Shown piece after piece: positions 8,479-16,085 of a stretch of 34,678 bases of DNA (positions are counted from its first letter, which is position 1; each line of letters starts with the position of its first letter). This DNA comes from CALMEH01 sp964548225 (GTDB lineage: Bacteria > Acidobacteriota > Blastocatellia > Pyrinomonadales > Pyrinomonadaceae): contig CAZJQP010000053.1 in NCBI GenBank assembly GCA_964548225.1, positions 1 to 34,678 of the forward strand. Direction: 5' to 3'. Below the pieces are notes generated by a model. It ran no database searches, was not told where the DNA came from, and saw only the letters and a list, made by a program, of their open reading frames with translations. The position numbers were made by a program, and so were the translations under genes.

Positions 8479-9414
8479 TTATAACAGATACAAAACGCCG
8501 AAAAGTGCAACCGATGAAATTATCAGCCAAAGCAAAACGGCTTGTAACAAAGGCTTTATCCCGACGGCTTTCAAAGTTTCGCGTGAAAGCGACGCGCCGA
8601 TGAGAAAAAGCGTTACGGTCAAACCTGCTTTGGCAAGATTTACCATTGATTCAAAAATACTTGGAGGCGTTATCGAAGGCGCGTAAGTTCTGATTAAAGT
8701 TGCGCCTAAAAATAAAAAAACAAACCACGGAATTATTTCTAAAATCTTGGTTTCGCCGTGTTTCGGGCGATAGAGAAATGCGAAAAGCAAGGCGACGGGC
8801 GCAATCCAAAGCGCACGGGCGAGCTTGACGGTTGTCGCAATTTGCAAGGCTTCGTCGCCGTATTTTGCGCTTGCGCCGACAACCGAAGATGTGTCGTGAA
8901 TGGCAATCGCCGCCCAAATTCCGAATTGATTTTCGTTCAAGCCGACAAAATGTCCGACAATCGGAAATACAAAAAGCGCAACCGAATTTAAGATAAAAAT
9001 CGTGCCGAGCGCAACGGAAATTTCCTTCGATTCGGCGCGAATTGCCGGAGCAGTTGCGGCAATCGCACTTCCGCCGCAAATCGCTGTTCCTGCCGAAATC
9101 AAAGATGACGTTTTTTCTTCGGTGTTTAATAACTTTCCGAGCAAAGAACCGATTATCAACGTCCCGAAAATCGTGGCAATCGTGAACAAAATTCCTTTCT
9201 TTCCGGCTTCGATGACATTTGTCAAATTCATCCCAAAGCCAAGCAAAATAACGGAAAATTGTAATAAATAATGAGTTGTTTTTTGTGTTTCATCAGGAAA
9301 CGGATTGCCAGCCGTCAAAGCCAAAATCAATCCCAGAAGCAAAGCAATCGGCGGCGAAACAAACGGCGTGAGGCAAACGATAATTAGAAGAAAAAAGACG
9401 ATTTTTCGCGGCAT
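8479..9414 (-). CDS. YeiH/UPF0324 family membrane transporter
   Basis: About 311 residues starting at MPRKIVFFLL. An AGGCGG about 10 nt upstream supports this ATG over the longer ORF to 9474. Around ten hydrophobic segments. The family signatures GTAICGGSAIAATAPAI and AIHDTSSVVGAS are clear. Members are annotated as putative sulfate or sulfonate exporters, but biochemical support is thin, so the substrate is unassigned here. It is followed closely by the small membrane protein gene. A 28-bp perfect palindrome lies between it and the DUF4197 gene upstream and may separate the transcripts. Confidence 0.88.
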   Translation of the reverse strand: MPRKIVFFLLIIVCLTPFVSPPIALLLGLILALTAGNPFPDETQKTTHYLLQFSVILLGFGMNLTNVIEAGKKGILFTIATIFGTLIIGSLLGKLLNTEEKTSSLISAGTAICGGSAIAATAPAIRAESKEISVALGTIFILNSVALFVFPIVGHFVGLNENQFGIWAAIAIHDTSSVVGASAKYGDEALQIATTVKLARALWIAPVALLFAFLYRPKHGETKILEIIPWFVFLFLGATLIRTYAPSITPPSIFESMVNLAKAGLTVTLFLIGASLSRETLKAVGIKPLLQAVLLWLIISSVALFGVLYLL

Positions 9415-9475
9415 AAAATCAGAACCGCCTACAGTAGCGGCGCGGCTAAATTGCTGATAATAACACAAAACCAAA

Positions 9476-9534
9476 CCATAAACTATAAACCATTAACCAT
9501 AAATAGTTTATGGTTAATGGTTTATAGTTTATGG
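9476..9534. repeat. Perfect 28-bp palindrome, 3-nt loop
   Basis: Arms 9476-9503 and 9507-9534 are exact inverse complements around TAG. The stem is almost entirely A/T, made of CATAAAC/ACCATTA words. It lies between the DUF4197 stop and the YeiH-family start on the minus strand. It could stall transcription or act as a cruciform-forming dispersed repeat. No T-run follows, so a classical terminator is not claimed. Confidence 0.7.
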
Positions 9535-9554
9535 CTTGTGAAGGCTAACGAGTT

Positions 9555-10256
9555 TTATTTCAAAATCCCGAACACCTTTTTCAGCAAGCTCGAAGTTCTG
9601 CCAATCGGGTCTTTGCGGATTTTCTTTTCTTCGTCGGCGACCAATAAAAACAAGCCGTCGAGAGCTTTTTGCGTAACATAACCGTCTAAATCCGTCGCTT
9701 CTTTTCCTAAAAGTTGATTGGCAAACGGATATTTACCAATCATCGTTTTATATTTTTGCGTTACACCGACTTCTGCTGTAAATTTTTCGACAATCGGACG
9801 AAATTTTTCGCGTAATTTTTCTTCGCTCGTGCGGCGGAAGAACTGTGTCGCGGCATCGTCCTGCCCACTAAAAAGAATCTTTCTCGCATCGTCAAAAGTC
9901 ATCTGTTTGATGGCATCAACAAAAACCTCAAACGCCACCGGCACGGCTTTTTCCGCCGCCCGATTCATTGACAAAATAAATTCATCAACCGCTTTGCCTT
10001 GTCCGGCAACGCGCATCGCTTTTTCGAGTTTTTGCAAGTTTTTCGGCAGAGGAATTTTGACACGGACATTTTTGAAAAATCCGTCTTCTTTGCCCAAAGA
10101 ATCAACCGAAAATTTTACACCTTTTGTTAAGGCTTCTTTCAAACCGCCGGCGATTTCCGTATCCGTTACGGTCGTTTTTTTCTTCTGTCCGAACGCCAAA
10201 CCCGCAAGCAGACTCAAACAAACTAAACTCAAAAATCCAAATTTCAACCAACGCAT
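9555..10256 (-). CDS. DUF4197 family secreted protein
   Basis: 233 residues. Signal peptide MRWLKFGFLSLVCLSLL with likely cleavage after LAFG. The mature part is helical and matches DUF4197: GGLKEALTKGVKFSVDSL, RVKIPLPKNLQKLEK, FDDARKILFSGQDDAATQFF and DLDGYVTQKALDGLF are the family's blocks. Function is unknown; it is presumably periplasmic. A very strong ribosome site, AAGGAGGAG at 10261-10270, sits just upstream of the ATG. It lies 71 bp downstream of gpmA in the same direction, and a hairpin at 10271-10292 precedes its ribosome site. Confidence 0.88.
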   Translation of the reverse strand: MRWLKFGFLSLVCLSLLAGLAFGQKKKTTVTDTEIAGGLKEALTKGVKFSVDSLGKEDGFFKNVRVKIPLPKNLQKLEKAMRVAGQGKAVDEFILSMNRAAEKAVPVAFEVFVDAIKQMTFDDARKILFSGQDDAATQFFRRTSEEKLREKFRPIVEKFTAEVGVTQKYKTMIGKYPFANQLLGKEATDLDGYVTQKALDGLFLLVADEEKKIRKDPIGRTSSLLKKVFGILK

Positions 10257-10260
10257 TTTT

Positions 10261-10292
10261 TCTCCTCCTTTGCGATTCTGAAACGAATCGCA
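10261..10292 (-). promoter_or_regulatory. Strong Shine-Dalgarno preceded by hairpin
   Basis: On the minus strand, an 8-bp perfect stem (TGCGATTC 10271-10278 / GAATCGCA 10285-10292, 6-nt loop) ends right before AAGGAGGAG. The adjacency could modulate or insulate ribosome loading on the DUF4197 gene, or protect a processed 5' end. No alternative fold was worked out. Confidence 0.4.
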
Positions 10293-10327
10293 TCTTTGAT
10301 GTAACTTTTAGAAATTCCTTTGCCTTT

Positions 10328-11068
10328 TTACTTTTTCTTACCTTGATTCGCAACCGCTTCTTGCGCTTTGCGAATCGCTTCGGCATCGCCGAGATAATAG
10401 CTTTTAATTGGCTTCAAATTTTCATCCAATTCATAAACCAAAGGAACGCCCGTCGGAATATTCATTTTAACGATTTCTTCATCTGCAATATTGTCTAAAT
10501 ATTTTACCAAAGCCCGAAGCGAATTTCCGTGTGCGGCAATGATAATTCTTTTTCCTGCTTTAATTTGCGGCGCGATTTCACTTTCAAAATACGGCACAAC
10601 TCGTTCAACCGTATCTTTCAAACATTCGGTCAAAGGAAAGTTTTCAATACTCGCATACTTAGGCAAATTTCCCTCATAACGCTCATCATCTTTCGACATC
10701 GGCGGCGGCGGAACATCGTAGCTTCTGCGCCAAATATGAACTTGTTCTTCGCCGAATTTTTCCGCCATTTCCGACTTATTCAAACCTTGCAAATCGCCAT
10801 AATGTCGTTCGTTCAATTTCCACGAATTAACAATCGGAATCCACATCAAATCCAATTCATCCAAAACCGACCAAAGCGTTCTGATAGCGCGTTTCAAAAC
10901 TGATGTGTGCGCCACATCAAACGTAAATCCTTCATTACGCAGAAGTTCACCCGCCGCTTTTGCCTCGGCGCGACCTTTTTCTGAAAGGTCAACGTCCTTA
11001 AATCCTGTGAACCGATTTTCCTTGTTCCAAGTGCTTTCGCCGTGTCTGATTAAAACCAATTTGTGCAT
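10328..11068 (-). CDS. gpmA: 2,3-bisphosphoglycerate-dependent phosphoglycerate mutase
   Basis: About 246 residues starting at MHKLVLIRHGEST. The ORF can be extended to 11125, but that adds a non-homologous N-terminus. It interconverts 3- and 2-phosphoglycerate in glycolysis and gluconeogenesis. The phospho-acceptor histidine is in RHGEST; further blocks are ENRFTGFKDVDLSEKGR, LNERHYGDLQGLNK, the YDVPPPPM loop and AHGNSLRALVKYL. Length is typical for dPGM, with a Lys-rich tail. The gene sits in a minus-strand series between a papain-fold-like gene, separated by a terminator, and DUF4197. No metabolic clustering. Confidence 0.95.
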   Translation of the reverse strand: MHKLVLIRHGESTWNKENRFTGFKDVDLSEKGRAEAKAAGELLRNEGFTFDVAHTSVLKRAIRTLWSVLDELDLMWIPIVNSWKLNERHYGDLQGLNKSEMAEKFGEEQVHIWRRSYDVPPPPMSKDDERYEGNLPKYASIENFPLTECLKDTVERVVPYFESEIAPQIKAGKRIIIAAHGNSLRALVKYLDNIADEEIVKMNIPTGVPLVYELDENLKPIKSYYLGDAEAIRKAQEAVANQGKKK

Positions 11069-11102
11069 AATTTTTAATCTTAGCAAACCATTTCTCGAAA
11101 AT

Positions 11103-11133
11103 AAAAAAGCAGTCTGAAAATTCAAACTGCTTT
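11103..11133 (-). terminator. Rho-independent terminator after 11156-11908 gene
   Basis: On the minus strand, AAAGCAGT (11126-11133) pairs with ACTGCTTT (11106-11113), followed by a T-rich run. It lies 23 bp past the stop of the upstream minus-strand gene and before gpmA, so gpmA probably has its own promoter. Confidence 0.7.
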
Positions 11134-11155
11134 GCTTTGAAAATGTTCTTTCTGA

Positions 11156-11908
11156 CTATTTTACATCGGCAATTGAACCTTTCCAGCCGTCGAAATACGC
11201 ATCAACGTCAATCCAGCCCATAATGCCGCCGGAAACTTTTGTTTTTCGTTTGATTGCATCATAACCCGAACCGGGTCCGCCTTGTCCGGCTTCGGCGGTT
11301 GTCCAAATTATTTCGTTGACATCGAGAATGATGCCGACGTGCAAATATGTTCCGCCGCGTGTGCCGACTTGGAAGAAATCTCCCGGTTTCGGCGATTTCC
11401 CTTCGGTCGGAAACCAATTCCAAGCAGTTCCACCCGCTTTCGGCAAATCAAATGAATGAAAAGTCCGATTTGCCAAACCGCCCGCCGCCAGAGTTTTTCT
11501 CACCACAACACCCAAAAATGCGTTGCAAGTCGTCGTCGTTCCAACTCGTGCATTGACCAATTTTTTCACATCAAACGCCGCTCCGCCGCTCGAAACTTTC
11601 AGGGCTTCTTCCGTGCTTTTGCGCCGCGCTTCAATTAAATCTTTCGCTTTTTGAATCGCGTAAGCTCCGCGTTTCTTAAACTTTATGCCGCCGTTTGGGT
11701 CTTTGCCCGCGGCAATCAGATTGATGGCGCGTTGCATATCTTCATTCACCCAAATACTTTCAAGTCCGTTCTGCGTCATTGCCGTCCATTCCTGAAAAAC
11801 CACGCCGTTTGTGTCCGAACGAATCTCCGAAGTATCCGCCGGAAGCAGTCTTTTCAATTCGCCTGTAATCCAAGTCCTCACCGAACTCATTGCCGGTTGT
11901 GCATCCAT
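11156..11908 (-). CDS. Hypothetical protein, possible papain-fold (NlpC/P60 or CHAP-like) domain
   Basis: 250 residues without a signal peptide. The C-terminal half looks like a papain-fold hydrolase: a cysteine in TTTCNAFLGVVV (around residue 127), then a GDFFQVGTRGG turn and a histidine in YLHVGIILD, followed by a WTTAEAGQGG strand. This order (Cys, then His in a GxxxHVGI-type strand) is what NlpC/P60 and CHAP domains show, but similarity is weak, so the hydrolase role is inference. The N-terminal 100 residues are helical and unrecognised. The start is secured by AAGGAGAG about 8 nt upstream of the ATG. A terminator follows. Confidence 0.6.
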   Translation of the reverse strand: MDAQPAMSSVRTWITGELKRLLPADTSEIRSDTNGVVFQEWTAMTQNGLESIWVNEDMQRAINLIAAGKDPNGGIKFKKRGAYAIQKAKDLIEARRKSTEEALKVSSGGAAFDVKKLVNARVGTTTTCNAFLGVVVRKTLAAGGLANRTFHSFDLPKAGGTAWNWFPTEGKSPKPGDFFQVGTRGGTYLHVGIILDVNEIIWTTAEAGQGGPGSGYDAIKRKTKVSGGIMGWIDVDAYFDGWKGSIADVK

Positions 11909-11987
11909 AATTTATCTCTCCTTATTTTATTTTGTTCACTCCAAAAACAGTTGGGATTCTGCTATTTTAATGATTTTTTTCCTAACT

Positions 11988-13277
11988 TCAAATTTCTGAC
12001 GCTTGCGCCAAAAATTTTTGCGCCTCACCAATTAAATAAAGCGAACCTGTTACCAAAATCAAATCATTTTCGGTGGAAATTTCATCAGCAATTTTTAATG
12101 CTTCTTCTACCGTTTCGGTTTGAAACATATTTTCATTCATAACAAATTCGGCAATTTCCGAAGTTTCCATCGAACGCGGATTATTAGGCTTCGTTAAAAT
12201 CAATTTATCGGCTTTCGGGAAAAGAATGTCGGCGATTTCCGATAGATTTTTATCACGCATCGCACCGAAAATCATCACAATCGGACGTGAAACGGCTTCG
12301 TCCAAATATTCGCGCAAAGCCTTTGCTCCGGCAGTGTTGTGCGCTCCGTCAAAGAGAATATTTTGATAAAATTCCAAACGACCTTTGTGTTTTGTGGTTT
12401 CCAAACCGAGTTCGATGTCATCTTTTGAAATCTTCAAACCAAAATCGCGCAGAGATTCGGCGATATAAATCGCTAATGTTGCGTTCGTCCATTGATGCTT
12501 TCCTTCCATCCAAAATTCGGCTTTGTAATTAGTTTCTTTCGTCCGTAACGATAAATAATGAAAATCATCAATAGAATTTGTAATAACCTTGACATTAGGA
12601 ATCGCCCAAACCGCATCAACGCCAGTTTCGCGGCATTTTCCGTAAATTATTTTTTCGGCTTCACGTTTTTGCGGTGCGGAAAAAACTCGCGTGTCCGAAC
12701 GAATTATTGCCGCCTTTTCCGCCGCGATTTCCGCCAAAGTTTCGCCCAAAATTCGTTGATGGTCAAAATCAATCGGCGTAATCCCAACTATTTCAGCATT
12801 TGCCGCAGTTGTCGCGTCAAATCTTCCGCCGAGACCTGTTTCCAAAATCGCAAGTTCGACTTTATTTTCCGCAAACGCTGTCAAAGCAATCGCCGTAACT
12901 TGCTCAAAAAACGTCGGAACTGTTTCGAGTTCGCTCGTTTCGACCAATTTTTCCGACGCTTCTCTAATCCGTGTTGCAAATCGCGCAAATTCTTTTTCGC
13001 TGATTTCTTCGCCGTTGATTTTTATTCTTTCCGTTACCGAAATCAGATGCGGCGAAGTTGTCATTCCAACGGAAATTCCGGCTTGCAAACAGATTGATTC
13101 GAGAAAAGCGCAGGTCGAACCTTTGCCGTTTGTTCCGGCAATTTGGATTTTTAAGTAGTTTTTTTCGGGACTGTTTAAGGCTTTGAGAAGTTTTCCGATG
13201 TTTTCGAGTCCGAGTTTCATTGCCAAAACTTCGTTGCCTAAACCGTAGAGATATTCGACTGATTCTTGAAAATTCAT
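11988..13277 (-). CDS. folC: Folylpolyglutamate synthase / dihydrofolate synthase
   Basis: 429 residues, normal length. Adds glutamate to dihydropteroate and/or tetrahydrofolate in folate biosynthesis. Mur-ligase family: P-loop AGTNGKGSTCAFLES (around residues 47-61), the folate-loop TSPHLISVTERI, ETGLGGRFDATTA, the PIDFDHQRILGETL block and the C-terminal FDGAHNTAGAKAL. In many bacteria accD lies immediately upstream of folC. Here accD is on the same strand but 5.4 kb away, with an opposite-strand five-gene block between. Only 26 bp separate its start from the divergent DinB-like gene. Confidence 0.95.
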   Translation of the reverse strand: MNFQESVEYLYGLGNEVLAMKLGLENIGKLLKALNSPEKNYLKIQIAGTNGKGSTCAFLESICLQAGISVGMTTSPHLISVTERIKINGEEISEKEFARFATRIREASEKLVETSELETVPTFFEQVTAIALTAFAENKVELAILETGLGGRFDATTAANAEIVGITPIDFDHQRILGETLAEIAAEKAAIIRSDTRVFSAPQKREAEKIIYGKCRETGVDAVWAIPNVKVITNSIDDFHYLSLRTKETNYKAEFWMEGKHQWTNATLAIYIAESLRDFGLKISKDDIELGLETTKHKGRLEFYQNILFDGAHNTAGAKALREYLDEAVSRPIVMIFGAMRDKNLSEIADILFPKADKLILTKPNNPRSMETSEIAEFVMNENMFQTETVEEALKIADEISTENDLILVTGSLYLIGEAQKFLAQASEI

Positions 13278-13303
13278 TAAGTTTAAGTGTAAAGTAAAAC
13301 AAA

Positions 13304-13831
13304 ATGAACAAGCAACAAATCGCCGAAAAACTGGTCGAAAACCATCAAAAATTTACCGATTTCTTGGTTTCTTTGAATGAAACGGATTTTATCGCTTCGA
13401 CCGATGAAAAATGGACGGCGGGACAACAACTCGAACATATAATTCGCGGCGTTTCGCCGGTTAAAACGGCTCTAAACTTGCCGAAAATCGTGCCGCATCT
13501 TTTGTTCGGAAAATCGAATCGAGATTCGATTGAGTTTGAAAAAGTAGTGAAAAATTATCAGGAAAAACTCGCCGCCGGCGGCAAAGCGTCCGGCAGATTT
13601 ATTCCGCCCGAAATCGGTTTTGAAAAACGCGAAGAATTGGTTGAAAAGTTAATGAAAACGGTTGCGGCATTAAACGAAAATGTTGAAAAATTCTCCGAAA
13701 TACAACTTGACGAATATGTTTTGCCGCATCCGATTTTAGGAAAATTGACGCTTCGTGAAATGCTCTATTTTACGATTTATCACGTCGAGCATCATCATCA
13801 AAACGCGCTTCGGAATTTAGGAAGACTTTGA
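13304..13831 (+). CDS. DinB/YfiT-like superfamily protein
   Basis: 175 residues. Four-helix-bundle DinB fold with the expected metal-site histidines: one in WTAGQQLEHIIRG (around residue 47) and a pair in IYHVEHHHQNALR near the C-terminus. Members are metal-dependent, often thiol S-transferase-like, enzymes; the substrate is unknown. It is the first gene of a plus-strand block and starts only 26 bp from the divergent folC start, so its promoter must overlap folC's 5' end. The next gene starts 3 nt after its stop, suggesting tight coupling with the PhlG-type hydrolase. Confidence 0.85.
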   Translation: MNKQQIAEKLVENHQKFTDFLVSLNETDFIASTDEKWTAGQQLEHIIRGVSPVKTALNLPKIVPHLLFGKSNRDSIEFEKVVKNYQEKLAAGGKASGRFIPPEIGFEKREELVEKLMKTVAALNENVEKFSEIQLDEYVLPHPILGKLTLREMLYFTIYHVEHHHQNALRNLGRL

Positions 13832-13834
13832 TAA

Positions 13835-14635
13835 ATGAACGAAAATAAAAAATATATCGGCTATCAAGCGGAAGATTTTGAAACGCCTTACGCCAAATAT
13901 TTTAACGAAAAGATGGCAGATTTGCCCGCGCATATTGCCGAAGGTTTAGAAAAATCGCCGTTTGAATCCGGCAAATTACTGCCGTTTGATGAAGCTGTAA
14001 ATCTTGCAAACAAAGGTTATGCGGAAATTGAAACAGGTTATTCGATAGAAAAATCTGGCGAAATTCGGGTGGCGATTTTGACCGAAATGCCGCGAGTTTC
14101 GCCCGAAATGTGGGATTGGTGGTTTGGTTGGCACGGTTCACACGACAACCGTTATAAACTTTGGCATCCGAAAGCGCATAAATCGGCGCATTGGCAAGAC
14201 GGCAAAGATGATGTCGCTTACATCGGACGAACTTCGGTGATTCAGGAATTTATCGGCAAATCAATGGAACACGCTTCGATTAGTTTCGTTGCGCCGACGG
14301 AAATCGGCATCAAACCGCAAAATGAGGACGTTTTTATTTGTGCGCGAGTCGGTTACACTAATTATCCAATTGATTTCGGTTGGCTTTTGCATCAAGTTCG
14401 CCCAACCGAAAACGGTGCGGAAATGCGTTCGCGTTTTTGGTTTGGCGGCGAACACATAAAAGTGCGCGGTGATGGCGCGATTTCAAACGCGGCTTCAAAA
14501 TTCTTGCAAAAAATCGTTCCCGCACAAGAACAACGCGCCAAAGATTTACTGATTCATTGCGCCGAAGAAATGAATCATCTGGCGAAATTTTTACCCGAAA
14601 TTTACGGAGAGTTTCGTTCTGAGTTCCAACTTTAG
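13835..14635 (+). CDS. DAPG hydrolase (PhlG)-like C-C hydrolase
   Basis: 266 residues. The segment SPEMWDWWFGWHGSHDNRYK followed by LWHPKAH is characteristic of the 2,4-diacetylphloroglucinol / phloretin hydrolase family, which cleaves an aryl-acyl carbon-carbon bond with a zinc ion. PhlG binds zinc through two His and two Glu. Here His111 (LWHPKAH), Glu138 (VIQEFIG), His241 and Glu245 (the HCAEE motif) fit that pattern and spacing. No signal peptide. The substrate is unknown; a phloroglucinol-type acyl arene is inference. The last codons and the TAG stop fall inside a palindromic element (14621-14753), so the native C-terminus may have been replaced. Confidence 0.8.
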   Translation: MNENKKYIGYQAEDFETPYAKYFNEKMADLPAHIAEGLEKSPFESGKLLPFDEAVNLANKGYAEIETGYSIEKSGEIRVAILTEMPRVSPEMWDWWFGWHGSHDNRYKLWHPKAHKSAHWQDGKDDVAYIGRTSVIQEFIGKSMEHASISFVAPTEIGIKPQNEDVFICARVGYTNYPIDFGWLLHQVRPTENGAEMRSRFWFGGEHIKVRGDGAISNAASKFLQKIVPAQEQRAKDLLIHCAEEMNHLAKFLPEIYGEFRSEFQL

Positions 14636-14753
14636 TTGGTTGAAACCGCAAGCGAAGCAAAGCGGTTTCTTTCGTGGCAAGCTCAGATTTTCCCAATGCA
14701 ACCAAAAACCGCAATCGCTTCGCTCGCGGTTTTGCCAACTAAAGTTGGAACTC
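14621..14753. repeat. 133-bp MITE-like palindromic element
   Basis: Perfect 19-bp terminal inverted repeats (14621-14639 and 14735-14753, beginning GAGTTCCAACTTTAGTTGG) enclose two inner hairpins with AAACCGC/GCGGTTT stems and AAGCGAAGC/GCTTCGC loops that are also inverse copies of each other. There is no internal gene. It spans the last five codons and stop of the PhlG-like gene and ends 6 nt before the start of the oxidase gene. It is a compact non-autonomous repeat inserted within an operon and will fold strongly in the transcript. Confidence 0.8.
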
Positions 14754-14759
14754 AAAACA

Positions 14760-16085
14760 ATGAAAATTATCCGAAACACCGACGCAGAATTTGACGAAGC
14801 GATAATGGAAACGCTTTTTAATAAACGTCCGCTCAATCGAAAACCGTTTATGCTCGTCAACCCCGAAACGGTCGAAGACATTATCGAAATCATCAAATTT
14901 GCGCGAGAAAACGGCAAGAAAATTAGCGTCTTTTCGGGCGGGCATAGTTGGTCGGCAAATCACGTCCGCGACGATGCGGTTGTAATTGATTTGAGCAATT
15001 TCAATCGCTACGAAATCAACAAAGAAGCAATGACCGCAACGGCTGAACCGGCTGTCGGCGGAAGTCATTTATTATCAGAACTTTTCAAACAAGATTTATT
15101 TTTCCCTGCCGGACATTGCAAAGGCGTGTGCATCGGCGGTTATCTTTTGCAAGGCGGTTTTGCCTGGAACGGACGCAAGCTCGGAATGGCTTGCGAAAGT
15201 GTTTTGGGCATTGATGTCGTTACGGCAGACGGCGAATTGTTACACGCGAGCGCGACCGAAAATGCCGATTTATATTGGTCAGCACGAGGTTCGGGCGGCG
15301 GATTTTTCGGCGTAATCGTGCGATTTTATCTAAAAATTTACAAACGCCCGAAATTTTGCGGAATGATGTCGCATATTTTTGCGATGAAACATCTCGAAGA
15401 CGTTTATAATTGGGCTTACGAAATCGGTCCGACAATTCCGTCAAGCGTCGAATTTCAGATGCTGATGAGCCGAAACACTTTAAAATTTCTCGCGCCCGGC
15501 ATCGAAGCCGCCGCGCCGATTTTTGCCGATTCGCGCGAAGAACTCGAAGAAGCCAAAGCGTTTATGGAAAACAGTCCGATAAAAAGTAAAGCGTATCTTC
15601 GCACACCTTTTGTCCGAATGGGCGTGAAAATGATGTATCGTTTTGCAATGACGCATTATCCATCAAACCATCAATGGGGCGTTGATAATATGTGGACAAA
15701 TGTTTCAATAAAAGAACTTATGCCGTATTTAAAAGGCATTAGCGAAACTCTGCCGCCACCGCCGGCGCACGTTTTATGGCTGAATTGGCAACCGCCGAAA
15801 CGCGAAGCCGAAATGGCTTTTTCGATGGAAGATAAAATTTATATCGCGCTTTACGGCGCGTGGAAAACGCCTTCGGAAACTGCTTTGTATGAAAATTGGG
15901 CAACCGATTGGATGCAAAAAATGTCGCATCTTGCAAGCGGAATTCAACTTGCAGACGAAGGCTTGCACAAACGCACAGCGCGTTTTATTTCGGACGAAAA
16001 TTTGCGAAAATTAACCGAAATTAAAATACAAAGAGATTCGGAAAATCTTTTCCACGAATGGCATAGCAAACCTGAAAGTTTATGA
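14760..16085 (+). CDS. FAD-linked oxidase, BBE-like, probably bicovalent flavin
   Basis: About 441 residues from MKIIRNTDAEF. An upstream TTG reading to 14640 would translate the palindromic element and is rejected. PCMH-type FAD domain: FSGGHSWSANH puts His62 at the usual 8-alpha-histidyl site, and PAGHCKGVCIGGYLLQGG puts Cys120 at the usual 6-S-cysteinyl site, so a doubly attached flavin, as in berberine-bridge-type oxidases, is likely. The C-terminal KIQRDSENLFHEW matches the family end. It would oxidise an alcohol, sugar or phenolic-type substrate with O2 or another acceptor. The stop overlaps the amidase start by 4 nt (ATGA). No signal peptide, so cytoplasmic. Confidence 0.87.
   Translation: MKIIRNTDAEFDEAIMETLFNKRPLNRKPFMLVNPETVEDIIEIIKFARENGKKISVFSGGHSWSANHVRDDAVVIDLSNFNRYEINKEAMTATAEPAVGGSHLLSELFKQDLFFPAGHCKGVCIGGYLLQGGFAWNGRKLGMACESVLGIDVVTADGELLHASATENADLYWSARGSGGGFFGVIVRFYLKIYKRPKFCGMMSHIFAMKHLEDVYNWAYEIGPTIPSSVEFQMLMSRNTLKFLAPGIEAAAPIFADSREELEEAKAFMENSPIKSKAYLRTPFVRMGVKMMYRFAMTHYPSNHQWGVDNMWTNVSIKELMPYLKGISETLPPPPAHVLWLNWQPPKREAEMAFSMEDKIYIALYGAWKTPSETALYENWATDWMQKMSHLASGIQLADEGLHKRTARFISDENLRKLTEIKIQRDSENLFHEWHSKPESL

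Noticed and set aside
8478..8483. Leaderless promoter (TATAAT 6 nt before the small membrane protein ATG)
   Set aside because: It overlaps the upstream stop codon and lacks a -35 at proper distance (TTGCAC is 21 bp away); the 7-nt gene spacing suggests an operon instead.
12558..13097. 179-codon plus-strand ORF antisense to folC
   Set aside because: Arg/Phe/Cys-rich composition typical of a reversed coding strand; no motif.
14640..14759. N-terminal extension of the FAD-linked oxidase (start at TTG 14640)
   Set aside because: The extension only translates the palindromic element; family homology begins at the ATG at 14760.
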